A stretch of 56,853 bases of DNA, from positions 1 to 56,853 of the forward strand of contig DAITMB010000016.1 in assembly GCA_036835375.1 (NCBI GenBank). Direction: 5' to 3'. Below are positions 18,634 to 27,282 of this stretch, piece after piece. The notes beneath the pieces are model-generated. The model was not told where the DNA came from. It did no database searches and worked only from the letters and a program-made list of their open reading frames with translations. A program made the translations under genes and the position numbers. The stretch's first letter is position 1. Each line of letters starts with the position of its first letter. This stretch comes from JANQTF01 sp036835375 (GTDB lineage Bacteria; Bacteroidota; Bacteroidia; J057).

Positions 18634-19314
18634 TTAGGCCGGTTCACGCAAGTCCAGGTAAGTGACGTCCTGAATCCACTTGAGGCTGCGCAAATACTCG
18701 ATAGTGAGAGGGCGCAAGTCTGAATCCAATTCAAGCACGAGTTTGGCCATGTCTTTTTTTCCGCGACGGTTCACCGTCATCGTGGCGATATTGCAATCGT
18801 CGTGGGCTACTACACTGCTGATAAAAGCGACTGAGCCGTGGACATCGTGCGCAGTGAGAATCATGGTAGGAGCGGAAGTCGAGAAATTGCATTTAAACCC
18901 GTCAATATCTACAATCCCGACGATTCCCCCGCCACGAGAGACGCCCCTTACCGACACTTTCTTTTCGGCCTTGATCATGTCGATCTTGATAGAATTGGGG
19001 TGCATGGCAGAGGCATTTGTGACGGCTTTCATCTGGATATTGATCTTGGCTTCTCGTGCCAGTTCAAGGGCATGCTTCAGCCGATCGTCGTCGGGATACA
19101 TATCCATCAAGCCCGCCATAACAGCCCGGTCGCTACCATGGCCTTCGTAGGTCCGGGCAAAAGAATTATAAAAAGTAATGACGACCTCCGCAGGTTGTTC
19201 GCCGAAAATATGCCTTGCAGCCCTTCCAATGCGGGCTACGCCTCCAGTATGCGAGCTAGAAGGCCCAATCATGACGGGTCCGATCATATCAAATATACTA
19301 CTTCGATCTGCCAT
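18634..19314 (-). CDS. sdaAB: L-serine dehydratase, iron-sulfur-dependent, beta subunit
   Basis: The alpha-beta enzyme deaminates L-serine to pyruvate and ammonia using a [4Fe-4S] cluster held by the alpha subunit. This 226-residue beta subunit has the family signature MIGPSSSHTGGVARIGR (SSSHT at residues 19-23) and a C-terminal ACT regulatory domain (about residues 150-222, TMILTAHDVHGSVAFISSV). The start MADRSSIFDMIGPVM is standard. No alpha-subunit gene is adjacent, so the partner must be encoded elsewhere. It is divergent from porP. Confidence 0.93.
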   Translation of the reverse strand: MADRSSIFDMIGPVMIGPSSSHTGGVARIGRAARHIFGEQPAEVVITFYNSFARTYEGHGSDRAVMAGLMDMYPDDDRLKHALELAREAKINIQMKAVTNASAMHPNSIKIDMIKAEKKVSVRGVSRGGGIVGIVDIDGFKCNFSTSAPTMILTAHDVHGSVAFISSVVAHDDCNIATMTVNRRGKKDMAKLVLELDSDLRPLTIEYLRSLKWIQDVTYLDLREPA

Positions 19315-19580
19315 GCGTTTTGCTCTCAGGTGGAATTTCAGAGGTAAAGATGCACAAGGAAAAGATTGATTTTTGGCCCTTAATCCTCACGCAAAAAGAT
19401 GTAGGAGCCAGCTGATAATTAATTGGAAAAATCGAATTAAACCTCGCAGCTTTACCCTTGAGCCAAAGAAAGTTCCGTCAAGAGTAACAAAATGTACAGC
19501 GCGCATTGTAAATATTCGACCTCAATATCGTAACTTTCACTCCCATGGCACTGAGTGCAGGCACTCCTAACGTGATTAAG

Positions 19581-20588
19581 ATGAAACGACTTGTAGCAAA
19601 AACCATTGCTGCCCTGATGTTTTTGGCTGTTTTCTACGGACAAGTTCAAGCACAGGATCCGCAGTATTCTCAGTTTTATTCCAATTTGGTGATGCTTAAT
19701 CCGGCATTCACCGGTTCCGGGCCAGGCCCGAGAGTCGCAATGAATTACCGCGCCCAGTGGGTAGGTATCGCTGGCTATTACAAGCAATTTGCCTTTTCCT
19801 ATGATCAACCCGTGTATTTTTTAGGTTCGACCAACGGGCTGGGCATCAACTTCAATTCTGACGTAGCAGGGGAAGGAAATTTGGCTAAGCTCAACATGAC
19901 TGCCAACTATTCCTACCAGGTCGAGCTGGTGGAAGACGAGCATTTTTTGCGCTTCGGGATCAATGCCGGCATCACCCAAGCCAGCGTGGACTTTTACCGC
20001 CTCCGCTTTCCCGATCAGATCGACCCGCGCAATGGCTTCGTGTACAACACCCAAGAGCCGATCAATCTTTGGCAGCAAACTCGCGTGCAACCAGATGTGA
20101 ATGCTGGAGTTGCTTACTTTAACGAGTATGCCTGGTTAGGATTCACGGTCAATCACATCACCCAACCAGTGGAGCGATTCTCTCAAGGGATTGCCCTCAG
20201 CGGCGATGCCATGCTCCCACGCAAGTACACGGTGACGGGTGGTATCCGTATTCCTGTTCAGAGCTATCGCAATCGTCGCGAGATCTCTATTACACCTGCG
20301 TTTCTCTACAAAATGCAGGGAGAGTTTAATCAGATTGATGCCGGACTTTACGTGAATGTAGAACCCATGGTCTTCGGCTTGTGGTATCGCCACCAAGATG
20401 CCATGATCGCCCTCATCGGCGTTCGTCAGGGTCCATTCAGCTTCGGCTACTCCTTTGACTACACGGTCTCTTCTCTCAGCCAGAACATCTCTGGCGGATC
20501 CCATGAAATCTCTATGGTTCTGGAGTTAGAGCAACCAAGACCCAATCGGAAAATGAAGCACCGCTCGCTTCCCTGTCCAAAATTCTAA
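19581..20588 (+). CDS. porP: PorP/SprF family T9SS outer membrane protein
   Basis: PorP/SprF proteins are outer membrane beta-barrels of the type IX secretion system; many act with a particular secreted adhesin or with the PorK-N motor. This 335-residue protein has a signal peptide ending QVQA, then the family opening QDPQYSQFYSNLVMLNPAFTGS. Alternating beta strands follow, with the usual family phrases FGINAGITQ and RQGPFSFGYSFDYTVSSL near the end. The ATG at 19581 (MKRLVAKT) positions the signal peptide; an upstream in-frame ATG at 19545 is less suitable. A weak TAACTTTC -7 box at 19531-19538 lies just upstream. A GldJ-like gene follows in the same direction after 143 bp. Confidence 0.9.
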   Translation: MKRLVAKTIAALMFLAVFYGQVQAQDPQYSQFYSNLVMLNPAFTGSGPGPRVAMNYRAQWVGIAGYYKQFAFSYDQPVYFLGSTNGLGINFNSDVAGEGNLAKLNMTANYSYQVELVEDEHFLRFGINAGITQASVDFYRLRFPDQIDPRNGFVYNTQEPINLWQQTRVQPDVNAGVAYFNEYAWLGFTVNHITQPVERFSQGIALSGDAMLPRKYTVTGGIRIPVQSYRNRREISITPAFLYKMQGEFNQIDAGLYVNVEPMVFGLWYRHQDAMIALIGVRQGPFSFGYSFDYTVSSLSQNISGGSHEISMVLELEQPRPNRKMKHRSLPCPKF

Positions 20589-20608
20589 GGCATCCCGAGG
20601 TGTGTCCT

Positions 20609-20616
20609 TACTTTTG
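20609..20616 (+). promoter_or_regulatory. -7 box before the gldJ-like gene
   Basis: TACTTTTG is a perfect TAnnTTTG match, 116 bp before the ATG at 20732 and just after porP ends. No TTG element at the right spacing is obvious. It would allow gldJ to be transcribed separately from porP. Confidence 0.35.
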
Positions 20617-20731
20617 TAAGTTTGGGCATCACTCTCATTAAATTTTAACGAGTTTTTCCAGCATCTTTCCACCTCGACAATAAGACACCACTCCTCGTCG
20701 TATTTTTTGGTGTATAATATTCACGTGACTT

Positions 20732-21901
20732 ATGAAAAGGAAAAGTTTCACCGTAGCGCTGTCTGCATTCTTGGCCCTCGGGCTACTGGCGAGCTGTACA
20801 AGCCACAAAGACAAGATCAACCGAGTAGGCAAATCCAGCTCTAAAACCGGGATCAAGTACAGCGAGGAAACCTACAAACCCCCTAAGTGGAAGGAAACAA
20901 ATCCTGCACCTGGATTGGTACTCATCCCTGGTGGTACCTTTCTGATGGGCGGAGGAGAGAAGGACATCGAAAAGTCTATGAACAATCGTCAGCGCCAAGT
21001 GACTGTTCAGAGCTTTTATCTCGACATTCATGAGGTGGCCAACATCGACTGGAAGGAGTTTCTGGCCGACGTCCTGCGGAATAGCGGAGGAGAAACTGCT
21101 GCCGAAGACCTCTACCCTGACACCAACGTCTGGGCCAGAGATTTGGCCTTCAACGATCCCATCGCTGAAACTTACTACAGTCACCCTGCCTTCAACATGT
21201 ATCCGGTCGTGGGAATTAATTGGCACCAAGCGAACGAATACTGCAAGTGGAGAACCACTCGCGTGAATGAAACCATCACCGAGAAAGACGAAGAAGCCAT
21301 CACTTACCCTTCTTATCGTCTTCCTACCGAGGCAGAATGGGAATATGCTGCGCGTGGCCTGCTCGAAAGCGAAGTGTATGCTTGGGAAGGAAAATCCCTC
21401 CGCAATGCGAAAGGTCGCTTCAGAGCAAACTTTAAGCGTGGTCGTGGTGATTATGCTGGTTGGAGAGGTGGAGACGGTAAGCATATGGCCGACAGATACA
21501 TGATCACTTCCCCAGTCGGAGAGTTCTGGCCCAATGATTTCGGCCTCTACAACATGTCAGGAAACGTGGCGGAGTGGACACAAGATAACTACCGTGTGCT
21601 TGCCTTCGAAGACGTAGATGACTTTAACCCATACCGCCGGAAAGGTCAAACTGAGGTTCGTCCGGATGACTGGCTCGATGACATCACTTACGACAAGAAA
21701 GAATCTCTTCTCTACAATCCTGACGACGATGCACCAGAAGCTAATGGAGATTTCGACAACGTGAAGGTTTATCGCGGAGGATCCTGGGCCGACATTGCCT
21801 ACTATCTCTCCCCAGGTGTCCGTCGATTCTTCCCCGCAGATAGCTCTCATGCTACCATCGGATTTCGCTGCGCGATGATCCGTGTAGGAAGCCCTGATTG
21901 A
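20732..21901 (+). CDS. gldJ: GldJ-like lipoprotein with FGE-sulfatase (SUMF1) domain
   Basis: GldJ and its relative GldK are outer membrane lipoproteins needed for T9SS function and gliding. This 389-residue protein has a lipoprotein signal ending GLLASC. A SUMF1-type domain follows (PGLVLIPGGTFLMGG, YPVVGINWHQANEYCKWR, YRLPTEAEWEYAARG, FGLYNMSGNVAEW, VYRGGSW, and the terminal IGFRCAM). The segment DTNVWARDLAFNDPIAETYYSHPAFNMYPVVG is closest to GldJ; GldK/PorK is the alternative. The domain is probably structural here, not catalytic. It follows porP and ends at a perfect 12-bp terminator. The porL-M-N genes are absent, so the locus is not the core porKLMN operon. Confidence 0.82.
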   Translation: MKRKSFTVALSAFLALGLLASCTSHKDKINRVGKSSSKTGIKYSEETYKPPKWKETNPAPGLVLIPGGTFLMGGGEKDIEKSMNNRQRQVTVQSFYLDIHEVANIDWKEFLADVLRNSGGETAAEDLYPDTNVWARDLAFNDPIAETYYSHPAFNMYPVVGINWHQANEYCKWRTTRVNETITEKDEEAITYPSYRLPTEAEWEYAARGLLESEVYAWEGKSLRNAKGRFRANFKRGRGDYAGWRGGDGKHMADRYMITSPVGEFWPNDFGLYNMSGNVAEWTQDNYRVLAFEDVDDFNPYRRKGQTEVRPDDWLDDITYDKKESLLYNPDDDAPEANGDFDNVKVYRGGSWADIAYYLSPGVRRFFPADSSHATIGFRCAMIRVGSPD

Positions 21902-21930
21902 TCTGTAAGGTCTGGAAAAAAATTATACAC

Positions 21931-21964
21931 AAGCGGATGGCTGTCAAGCCATCCGCTTTTTTTT
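21931..21964 (+). terminator. Rho-independent terminator after the gldJ-like gene
   Basis: AAGCGGATGGCT (21931-21942) pairs perfectly with AGCCATCCGCTT (21947-21958) around a GTCA loop, followed by a run of T to 21964. Confidence 0.92.
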
Positions 21965-21990
21965 GATACCTGTAACATATTGTCCAACTC

Positions 21991-22025
21991 TTGTTTATTA
22001 CTAGTAAATGGAATTTGTACTCTTG
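21991..22025 (+). promoter_or_regulatory. Promoter of the TM-anchored protein gene
   Basis: TTGTTTA at 21991 and TACTCTTG at 22018-22025 (one mismatch to TAnnTTTG) are spaced 20 bp apart, 22 bp before the ATG at 22047. Confidence 0.4.
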
Positions 22026-22046
22026 TAGGGAAATATATCATCAGAG

Positions 22047-23552
22047 ATGCGCTCAAAACAACAAGTACAAAACCAAGTACAAACGAAGGTAAAGACCCGC
22101 CAGAAGGTCGCTCATCGAGTTCAAACACTCAGCAATATTGCGCTGCGGGTAGGATTCATCGGTGGGATTGCAATGGCAGTCTCCTTGCTCTTTATTGACC
22201 TGAACCAGTGGGGAGGATCCAGCTTAGGGTACCGTTGGAGCCTATCCGCAACTGAAGTAAAACCAGGGGGCTATGTGACAGCAACCCTGGAGATTCCCGA
22301 AGTCCTCGATTTAGAGGATTTCTCGTTCTTGGTGGACTTACCGAGAAATCACGGATTTAAGTTCATCCCCGGAAGCCTCAAAGTGACTTCCGGAACGCTC
22401 GCAGGTGCCTTGATCAAAGGCTACAGCGGCGAGTCGATCTTACAAATCACTGAGATTCCAGCTCAACGAGAGCCCTTGCGATTTGAAGTCGGTATCCAAG
22501 TTCCCGAAGAACTCGCTTGGCTAGGAAAAACGGTCGAACTCGTTCCTCGGTTTACCCTCGAAGGCAGGGCCTTTCGCCCACAACCTACCTGGCTTCAGAT
22601 TAGCGCCGCAGAACTGCAAGTCGAGACGCAAGCTGTAGCAGGACATGATGGGAGCCTGGGATATGAAATTACCGTCACTAACCCAGAGGAAGGCGTTGAT
22701 TTTGAGTCGCTCGAAACGTCGTTTCGACTAGAGCTTGACCTCCCCCGCTCTGAAGTAAGTATCAGAGAAGAAGCCATTTTGGTGCTCTCCGAGAATGCCA
22801 ATCACCCTCCTCGTACCATAGATGAACGCCTCATCATCGACGGATTGAGCCTCGCGCCAGGTAAAATGCTTTCAGTATTTGTCCCCATGGAAGCGCCCGA
22901 TGGGATCTCGCTGTCGCAAATACAGACACAGGCAAGGGTCATGGTAGGTTCCATTCCTTTTGGTAAGGGTCCTGTGGCTACGCTCCAGGAATTCCCAGTC
23001 AAATACGATGATTTTCAAGCAGAAATACGCGATGCGCGGGCACTTCTCACCTGGAAAGTCCTGGAAGAAAAAGGCAACAAGGGTTTTATGATTGAACACA
23101 GCGAAAACGGCAACCCATTTGCGCCCATGGCTTTTTTGCCCGGAAGCGACGACCATCAAGACCTCCTCACCTATCAGTATGAATCGAAGCCGCTCACTCA
23201 TGGCCGACATCTATTCCGAATTCGTCAGGACGGCTTTCAGGGAAATTCCACCTACACCCAACAAACTGAGCTATTCGTAGGGTATTCCGTCCCGAGCTCT
23301 TTGGATATGAGTCGTCTCACCAGCCGAAGTGGTGGATTTTTGCAACTTACCTTTCAGAAAGGTCAGCAAATAGAAGTCTGGGTCACACTGGAATCTGGTG
23401 CCAGACTTCAGACATTATTTGAAGGACGAATTCGGCCAATGACTCCTTACGATATCTACCTCCCGCCGCCCCACCTACCTTCCGGGCGATACCAGATCGA
23501 AGTGAAGGGAGAAGCGTCTAGTTTGCTAGCGCCCTTTACCGTAGAAAGCTGA
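22047..23552 (+). CDS. Membrane-anchored protein with beta domains and a T9SS-tail-like C terminus
   Basis: This 501-residue protein has a basic, Gln-rich N terminus of about 36 residues (MRSKQQVQNQVQTKVKTRQK), then one TM helix (VGFIGGIAMAVSLLFIDL). A beta-rich extracytoplasmic part includes a conserved-repeat/DUF11-like region (residues ~60-330), a fibronectin-III-like region (ARALLTWKVLEEKGNKGFMIEHS), and a last ~75 residues ending LPSGRYQIEVKGEASSL. That ending resembles a type A T9SS sorting domain (PSGxYxxxVxG). I do not recognise the full protein. An uncleaved N-terminal anchor together with a sorting-like tail is unusual. The neighbouring porP and gldJ-like genes suggest a link to T9SS. 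Confidence 0.65.
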   Translation: MRSKQQVQNQVQTKVKTRQKVAHRVQTLSNIALRVGFIGGIAMAVSLLFIDLNQWGGSSLGYRWSLSATEVKPGGYVTATLEIPEVLDLEDFSFLVDLPRNHGFKFIPGSLKVTSGTLAGALIKGYSGESILQITEIPAQREPLRFEVGIQVPEELAWLGKTVELVPRFTLEGRAFRPQPTWLQISAAELQVETQAVAGHDGSLGYEITVTNPEEGVDFESLETSFRLELDLPRSEVSIREEAILVLSENANHPPRTIDERLIIDGLSLAPGKMLSVFVPMEAPDGISLSQIQTQARVMVGSIPFGKGPVATLQEFPVKYDDFQAEIRDARALLTWKVLEEKGNKGFMIEHSENGNPFAPMAFLPGSDDHQDLLTYQYESKPLTHGRHLFRIRQDGFQGNSTYTQQTELFVGYSVPSSLDMSRLTSRSGGFLQLTFQKGQQIEVWVTLESGARLQTLFEGRIRPMTPYDIYLPPPHLPSGRYQIEVKGEASSLLAPFTVES

Positions 23553-23989
23553 ACGATCGAAAAGAGTGCTCGATGTAATTTTATAGGCGAGCAGGGCGAA
23601 AACTAAGAAGTTGAATAGCGATGGGTATTCACTATTCCTTCCAACACCCTTCTCCCCGACACAAGGATCATGCGTGATGCCTGATTTTTTCCAATACATT
23701 TCATGAGGCAATTCCCTACCGCCAGTTCAGTTTGGAAACCCTTCCCGCTGAACTGGCTTTTGTATGTACTTTTCTTCGAACTTTCCTCTCATCTAAGAAT
23801 TGAATGTTGCCCTTGAATAACCTCCTTTCACAGCGTTTGGCTTCGTTAGGCACTTGATCATCACCTTGCTGAAAGCGCTGCTTGGCGGCAGAAGCCGAAA
23901 GCGCTGCAAGAAGGACCTCTGATCTGCGAAGAACCGATTGAGTATCTCAACGGCGAATCCTAACTTCGCTCTCCTGATCGGACATCTTC
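23553..23989. other. Intergenic with terminator and short direct repeat
   Basis: About 440 bases before murF-alr. It contains a terminator at 23721-23761 and an 11-bp direct repeat GAAAGCGCTGC at 23871-23881 and 23897-23907. No gene is recognised. Confidence 0.5.
23721..23761 (+). terminator. Rho-independent terminator
   Basis: GCCAGTTCAG (23721-23730) pairs with CTGAACTGGC (23748-23757), followed by TTTT. It probably ends the transcript of the TM-anchored protein gene. Confidence 0.75.
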
Positions 23990-26470
23990 ATGTTGGGATT
24001 CCCTTACACCATTCAAGAAATTGCCGCCGCCGGCATCGCCACGGATCTGTTTCAGGGATTGTGGCCCGCTCCCACGCTCCGCTATGTCTCTTTTGACACG
24101 CGGACCATTGCTCATGGTGCCGATACCATCTTTGTCGCGCTCAGCACCTCTCATCGCGATGGGCATGATTTCATCGAATCCGCCTACCAGAAAGGAGTGC
24201 GACACTTCATCACAGAGCGCCCGATCTCCTACCACGGGGTGAATTATCTCCTGACAGATAATGCCCTGTCGTTTTTACAGCGCTGGGCCTATCACCATCG
24301 GCTGCGGGTGAATTACCCGATCGTTGCGATCACAGGGAGCAATGGAAAAACCACTGTCAAAGAATGGGCCGCCACGCTCTTAGAAATGGATCTGCGCCTG
24401 GTCAAGAGCCCCATGAGCTATAATAGCCAGTTGGGTGTGGCGATTTCGCTGCTCCACCTTCCGCATCAGGCCGATCTGGCTTTGATTGAGGCAGGGATCT
24501 CCAAAGTGGGAGAAATGGAAACCCTGGCCGGGATGATTCAGCCTGATCTTGGCGTCCTCACGCATATGGGCACAGCGCACGCAGACGGATTCGCCAGCGA
24601 AGAGGAAAAGATTCGGGAGAAACTCCTACTTTTTGAAGAGGTAGAGAAGGTTTTCTGCCTATCCAACCAAGAGAAAATTATTCGTGAATACCCACAAATT
24701 CCCTGGGTCACGATTGGAGCACACGAGAAAGACGCCATTCGCCTTCAACGTTGTGTTCAGAGTGAGGAAGGCTGGGCATTGCAGTTGGTAGAACCATCTG
24801 AAGATGGAGAGTGGGAGCGAGCCGATCTGATCCTCCCTCTCGCAGGCGAGGCCCACCTCGAAAATGCCCTTTCCGCCATTCAGATTGCTCGGCATTTTGG
24901 GGTGAGTTACGAGCGAATTGCTGAGCGACTCCTCTTGCTACGGCCTGTCGAGATGCGAACAGAGCTGATCACGGACCATCCGCAAATCACCATTATCAAC
25001 GATGCCTACAACTCCGACCTTGACTCGGTGCGGAATGCCTTCCAGCAACTTATGCACTATCGCTTGAGACCACGACGCATCATCGTTTTGAGCGACATTC
25101 CTCACCAGGGAGATCAGCAGGTGGCAGTGCAGCAGGAATTATTGGCGGAAGCCGTCGCACTGGTCGGCGCTGATCAGGTGTTCTTGGTGGGACCCGTGTT
25201 TCATTCCTTCGGATGGCCGGGAGCTTTCCTAACTGTAGAAGAATTACAGCGCGCTGTAAAAGTAGGATCCTGGACAGACAGCACGGTTTTGCTCAAAGGA
25301 GCTAGAAATTTTTCACTCGAAAGACTCATTCCCTGGCTGCAACGCAAGCCCAACGCGACCTTTTTTCGGATCGACTTAGATCTATTGGTACATAACTTTC
25401 GCTACCTCAAAAGCCTCCTACCAGCTCAAGTGAGGGTCATGGCGATGGTGAAAGCAGCATCTTATGGAGGCGGAACATGGGAGATCGCCCAAACGCTGAT
25501 CAAGGAAGGTGTGGACTACCTCGCTGTGGCCTACCCAAGTGAAGGCATCGTACTCCGGGAAGCGGGAATTGAGGGACCTATCATGATCATGAATCCTGAT
25601 CCCGACAGCGTAGAGACCCTAATTCGCTACGACTTAGAACCCGAGGTCAGCCATTTTCGGCTGCTAGATCGCTTTCTCACCGCTGCGCGTCTCGCTGATC
25701 GTGCTTCCATGCGCATTCACCTGAAGATAGAAACAGGCATGGGGCGCTTGGGTTTTCAAGCAGAAGACATGCCGGCACTCATCCAGCGATTGATTCAGTA
25801 TCCCGATCTGCGGGTGGTCTCGGTGCTCACGCATCTGGCCGCCGCCGATGATGTGGGGGAAACTGAATTTTCTATGCTTCAGATTCGGCGATTTTTGGCT
25901 CAGTGCGATCGCTTGCATGAAGAGCTCGGGATCTATCCCTGGCGGCACGTATTGAACACTGCAGGGGTGCTTCACATGCCAGACTACGCTATGGAAATGG
26001 TGCGATTCGGTATTGGACTCTACGGGGTGGACCCTACACTAGATCGGGCGGCTCAGGGCAAATTAATCGAAATCGGAAGTCTCCACGCTTTCATCACCCA
26101 AGTTGCTACTTACCCCGCAGGCACTAGCGTCGGGTATGGAAGATCTCAATTCACAGAGCGACTCACCCGAATCGCCACCCTACCGATCGGCTACGCCGAT
26201 GGAATCCCTCGTGCCTTAGGCAATGGCGCAATATCTTTTCTGGTTCATGGAAAAAGGGCCGCTACCTTTGGTCGCATCTGCATGGATATGCTCATGCTGG
26301 ACGTGACCGACATTCCCGAAGCTCAGGCAGGGGATGAGGTGGTCCTCATCGGGCGACAAGGGGCGGTGACCTCATCGGTCGAAGACCTGGCGCGGGCTGC
26401 TGGCACGATTCCTTATGAGATTCTTGTAAGAATCAGTCCAAGGGTGCGCCGTATTTTTGAAAAAGAATGA
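23990..26470 (+). CDS. murF-alr: Bifunctional MurF ligase / alanine racemase
   Basis: One 826-residue protein carries two steps of peptidoglycan synthesis. The MurF part (about residues 1-450) adds D-Ala-D-Ala to UDP-MurNAc-tripeptide; it has the P-loop GSNGKTT at 116-122 (K120) and the Mur motif ALIEAGISKVGEME. The alanine racemase part (about 460-826) makes D-Ala; it has the PLP lysine in AMVKAASYGGG (K488) and the catalytic tyrosine in SVGYGRSQ (Y716). This fusion is known and common in Bacteroidota. It couples D-Ala supply to its use. The start at 23990 matches the MurF N terminus. It is followed 15 bp later by rfaE2. Confidence 0.95.
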   Translation: MLGFPYTIQEIAAAGIATDLFQGLWPAPTLRYVSFDTRTIAHGADTIFVALSTSHRDGHDFIESAYQKGVRHFITERPISYHGVNYLLTDNALSFLQRWAYHHRLRVNYPIVAITGSNGKTTVKEWAATLLEMDLRLVKSPMSYNSQLGVAISLLHLPHQADLALIEAGISKVGEMETLAGMIQPDLGVLTHMGTAHADGFASEEEKIREKLLLFEEVEKVFCLSNQEKIIREYPQIPWVTIGAHEKDAIRLQRCVQSEEGWALQLVEPSEDGEWERADLILPLAGEAHLENALSAIQIARHFGVSYERIAERLLLLRPVEMRTELITDHPQITIINDAYNSDLDSVRNAFQQLMHYRLRPRRIIVLSDIPHQGDQQVAVQQELLAEAVALVGADQVFLVGPVFHSFGWPGAFLTVEELQRAVKVGSWTDSTVLLKGARNFSLERLIPWLQRKPNATFFRIDLDLLVHNFRYLKSLLPAQVRVMAMVKAASYGGGTWEIAQTLIKEGVDYLAVAYPSEGIVLREAGIEGPIMIMNPDPDSVETLIRYDLEPEVSHFRLLDRFLTAARLADRASMRIHLKIETGMGRLGFQAEDMPALIQRLIQYPDLRVVSVLTHLAAADDVGETEFSMLQIRRFLAQCDRLHEELGIYPWRHVLNTAGVLHMPDYAMEMVRFGIGLYGVDPTLDRAAQGKLIEIGSLHAFITQVATYPAGTSVGYGRSQFTERLTRIATLPIGYADGIPRALGNGAISFLVHGKRAATFGRICMDMLMLDVTDIPEAQAGDEVVLIGRQGAVTSSVEDLARAAGTIPYEILVRISPRVRRIFEKE

Positions 26471-26485
26471 CCCACACAATTTGCT

Positions 26486-26959
26486 ATGACCGAATCCAAA
26501 ATCCAATCCATCCTCTCCGGTCTGCGACGGATCAATGCCTGGCGCATCACCGGGCAGCGCATCGTCTTCACCAACGGCTGTTTTGATTTGCTGCATCCTG
26601 GTCACGTGGCCTACCTCGAAGAAGCCAGACAGTTGGGCGATCGCTTAATCATAGGCATCAATGATGACGACTCTGTGCGCCGCTTGAAAGGCCCTCTTCG
26701 GCCCGTGTTACCGCTCTCAGGTCGCGCACGCATCTTAGCAGCGCTGGAGTCGGTAGATCTGGTGATTGCTTTTTCGGAGGACACGCCATTAGATCTTATC
26801 CTCCTCCTACGGCCCGATGTATTGGTCAAAGGAGGAGACTATCAGGTTGCGAGCATGGTCGGTGCCCAAGAGGTCATCGCTTGGGGGGGACACGCGACCA
26901 CCATTCCCTTTGTGGATGGATTTTCAACGAGCCTGCTTTTGCAAAAGCTTCGCGAGTAG
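26486..26959 (+). CDS. rfaE2: D-glycero-beta-D-manno-heptose 1-phosphate adenylyltransferase
   Basis: This enzyme activates heptose-1-phosphate with ATP to ADP-heptose for LPS core or glycan synthesis. The 157-residue protein equals the C-terminal half of HldE/RfaE. It has the cytidylyltransferase fold motif FTNGCFDLLHPGH (HxGH at residues 37-40), then GINDDDSVRRLKGPLRPV and VKGGDY. The kinase half (HldA/RfaE1) is absent here. It starts 15 bp after murF-alr, so both envelope genes are likely in one operon. Confidence 0.92.
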   Translation: MTESKIQSILSGLRRINAWRITGQRIVFTNGCFDLLHPGHVAYLEEARQLGDRLIIGINDDDSVRRLKGPLRPVLPLSGRARILAALESVDLVIAFSEDTPLDLILLLRPDVLVKGGDYQVASMVGAQEVIAWGGHATTIPFVDGFSTSLLLQKLRE

Positions 26960-27282
26960 CATCCATTGTCTCGCCTAGACCAGAGCCCCATGTCCCTGGC
27001 TTCGTCCTCCTTGACTAACATTCATGAATATCGCTACCTTTGCCACGCTTTTCAGGAATCAAGCCAGAAAGTGAAACAATGTGGTGGCAAAGGGCTGGCT
27101 CGCATGAAGGTTGTTGCTAGCAGTGAAATTTTCATCCATCAGGTTCAGTCCTGTAAAAGTGACTTCCATCTCAGGGTGAACGATCCAATAATCCTCTTAC
27201 CACATCACCGACGATCTCGCCTACAGCCTCGAAGCGTTGTTCAGAAGCTCCTCATTCCTTCATCGCGAACTACAGCCCATAC
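26960..27282. other. pheT upstream region with promoter and long leader
   Basis: A strong promoter (27011-27042) lies in this gap, leaving roughly 230-240 untranslated bases before the pheT ATG. Local short stems are possible, but I cannot assign a known riboswitch, T-box or attenuator. An open frame at 26966-27286 looks spurious. Confidence 0.45.
27011..27042 (+). promoter_or_regulatory. Bacteroidota promoter upstream of pheT
   Basis: TTGAC at 27011-27015 and a perfect TACCTTTG at 27035-27042, separated by 19 bp, form one of the best promoter matches in the window. Confidence 0.65.
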
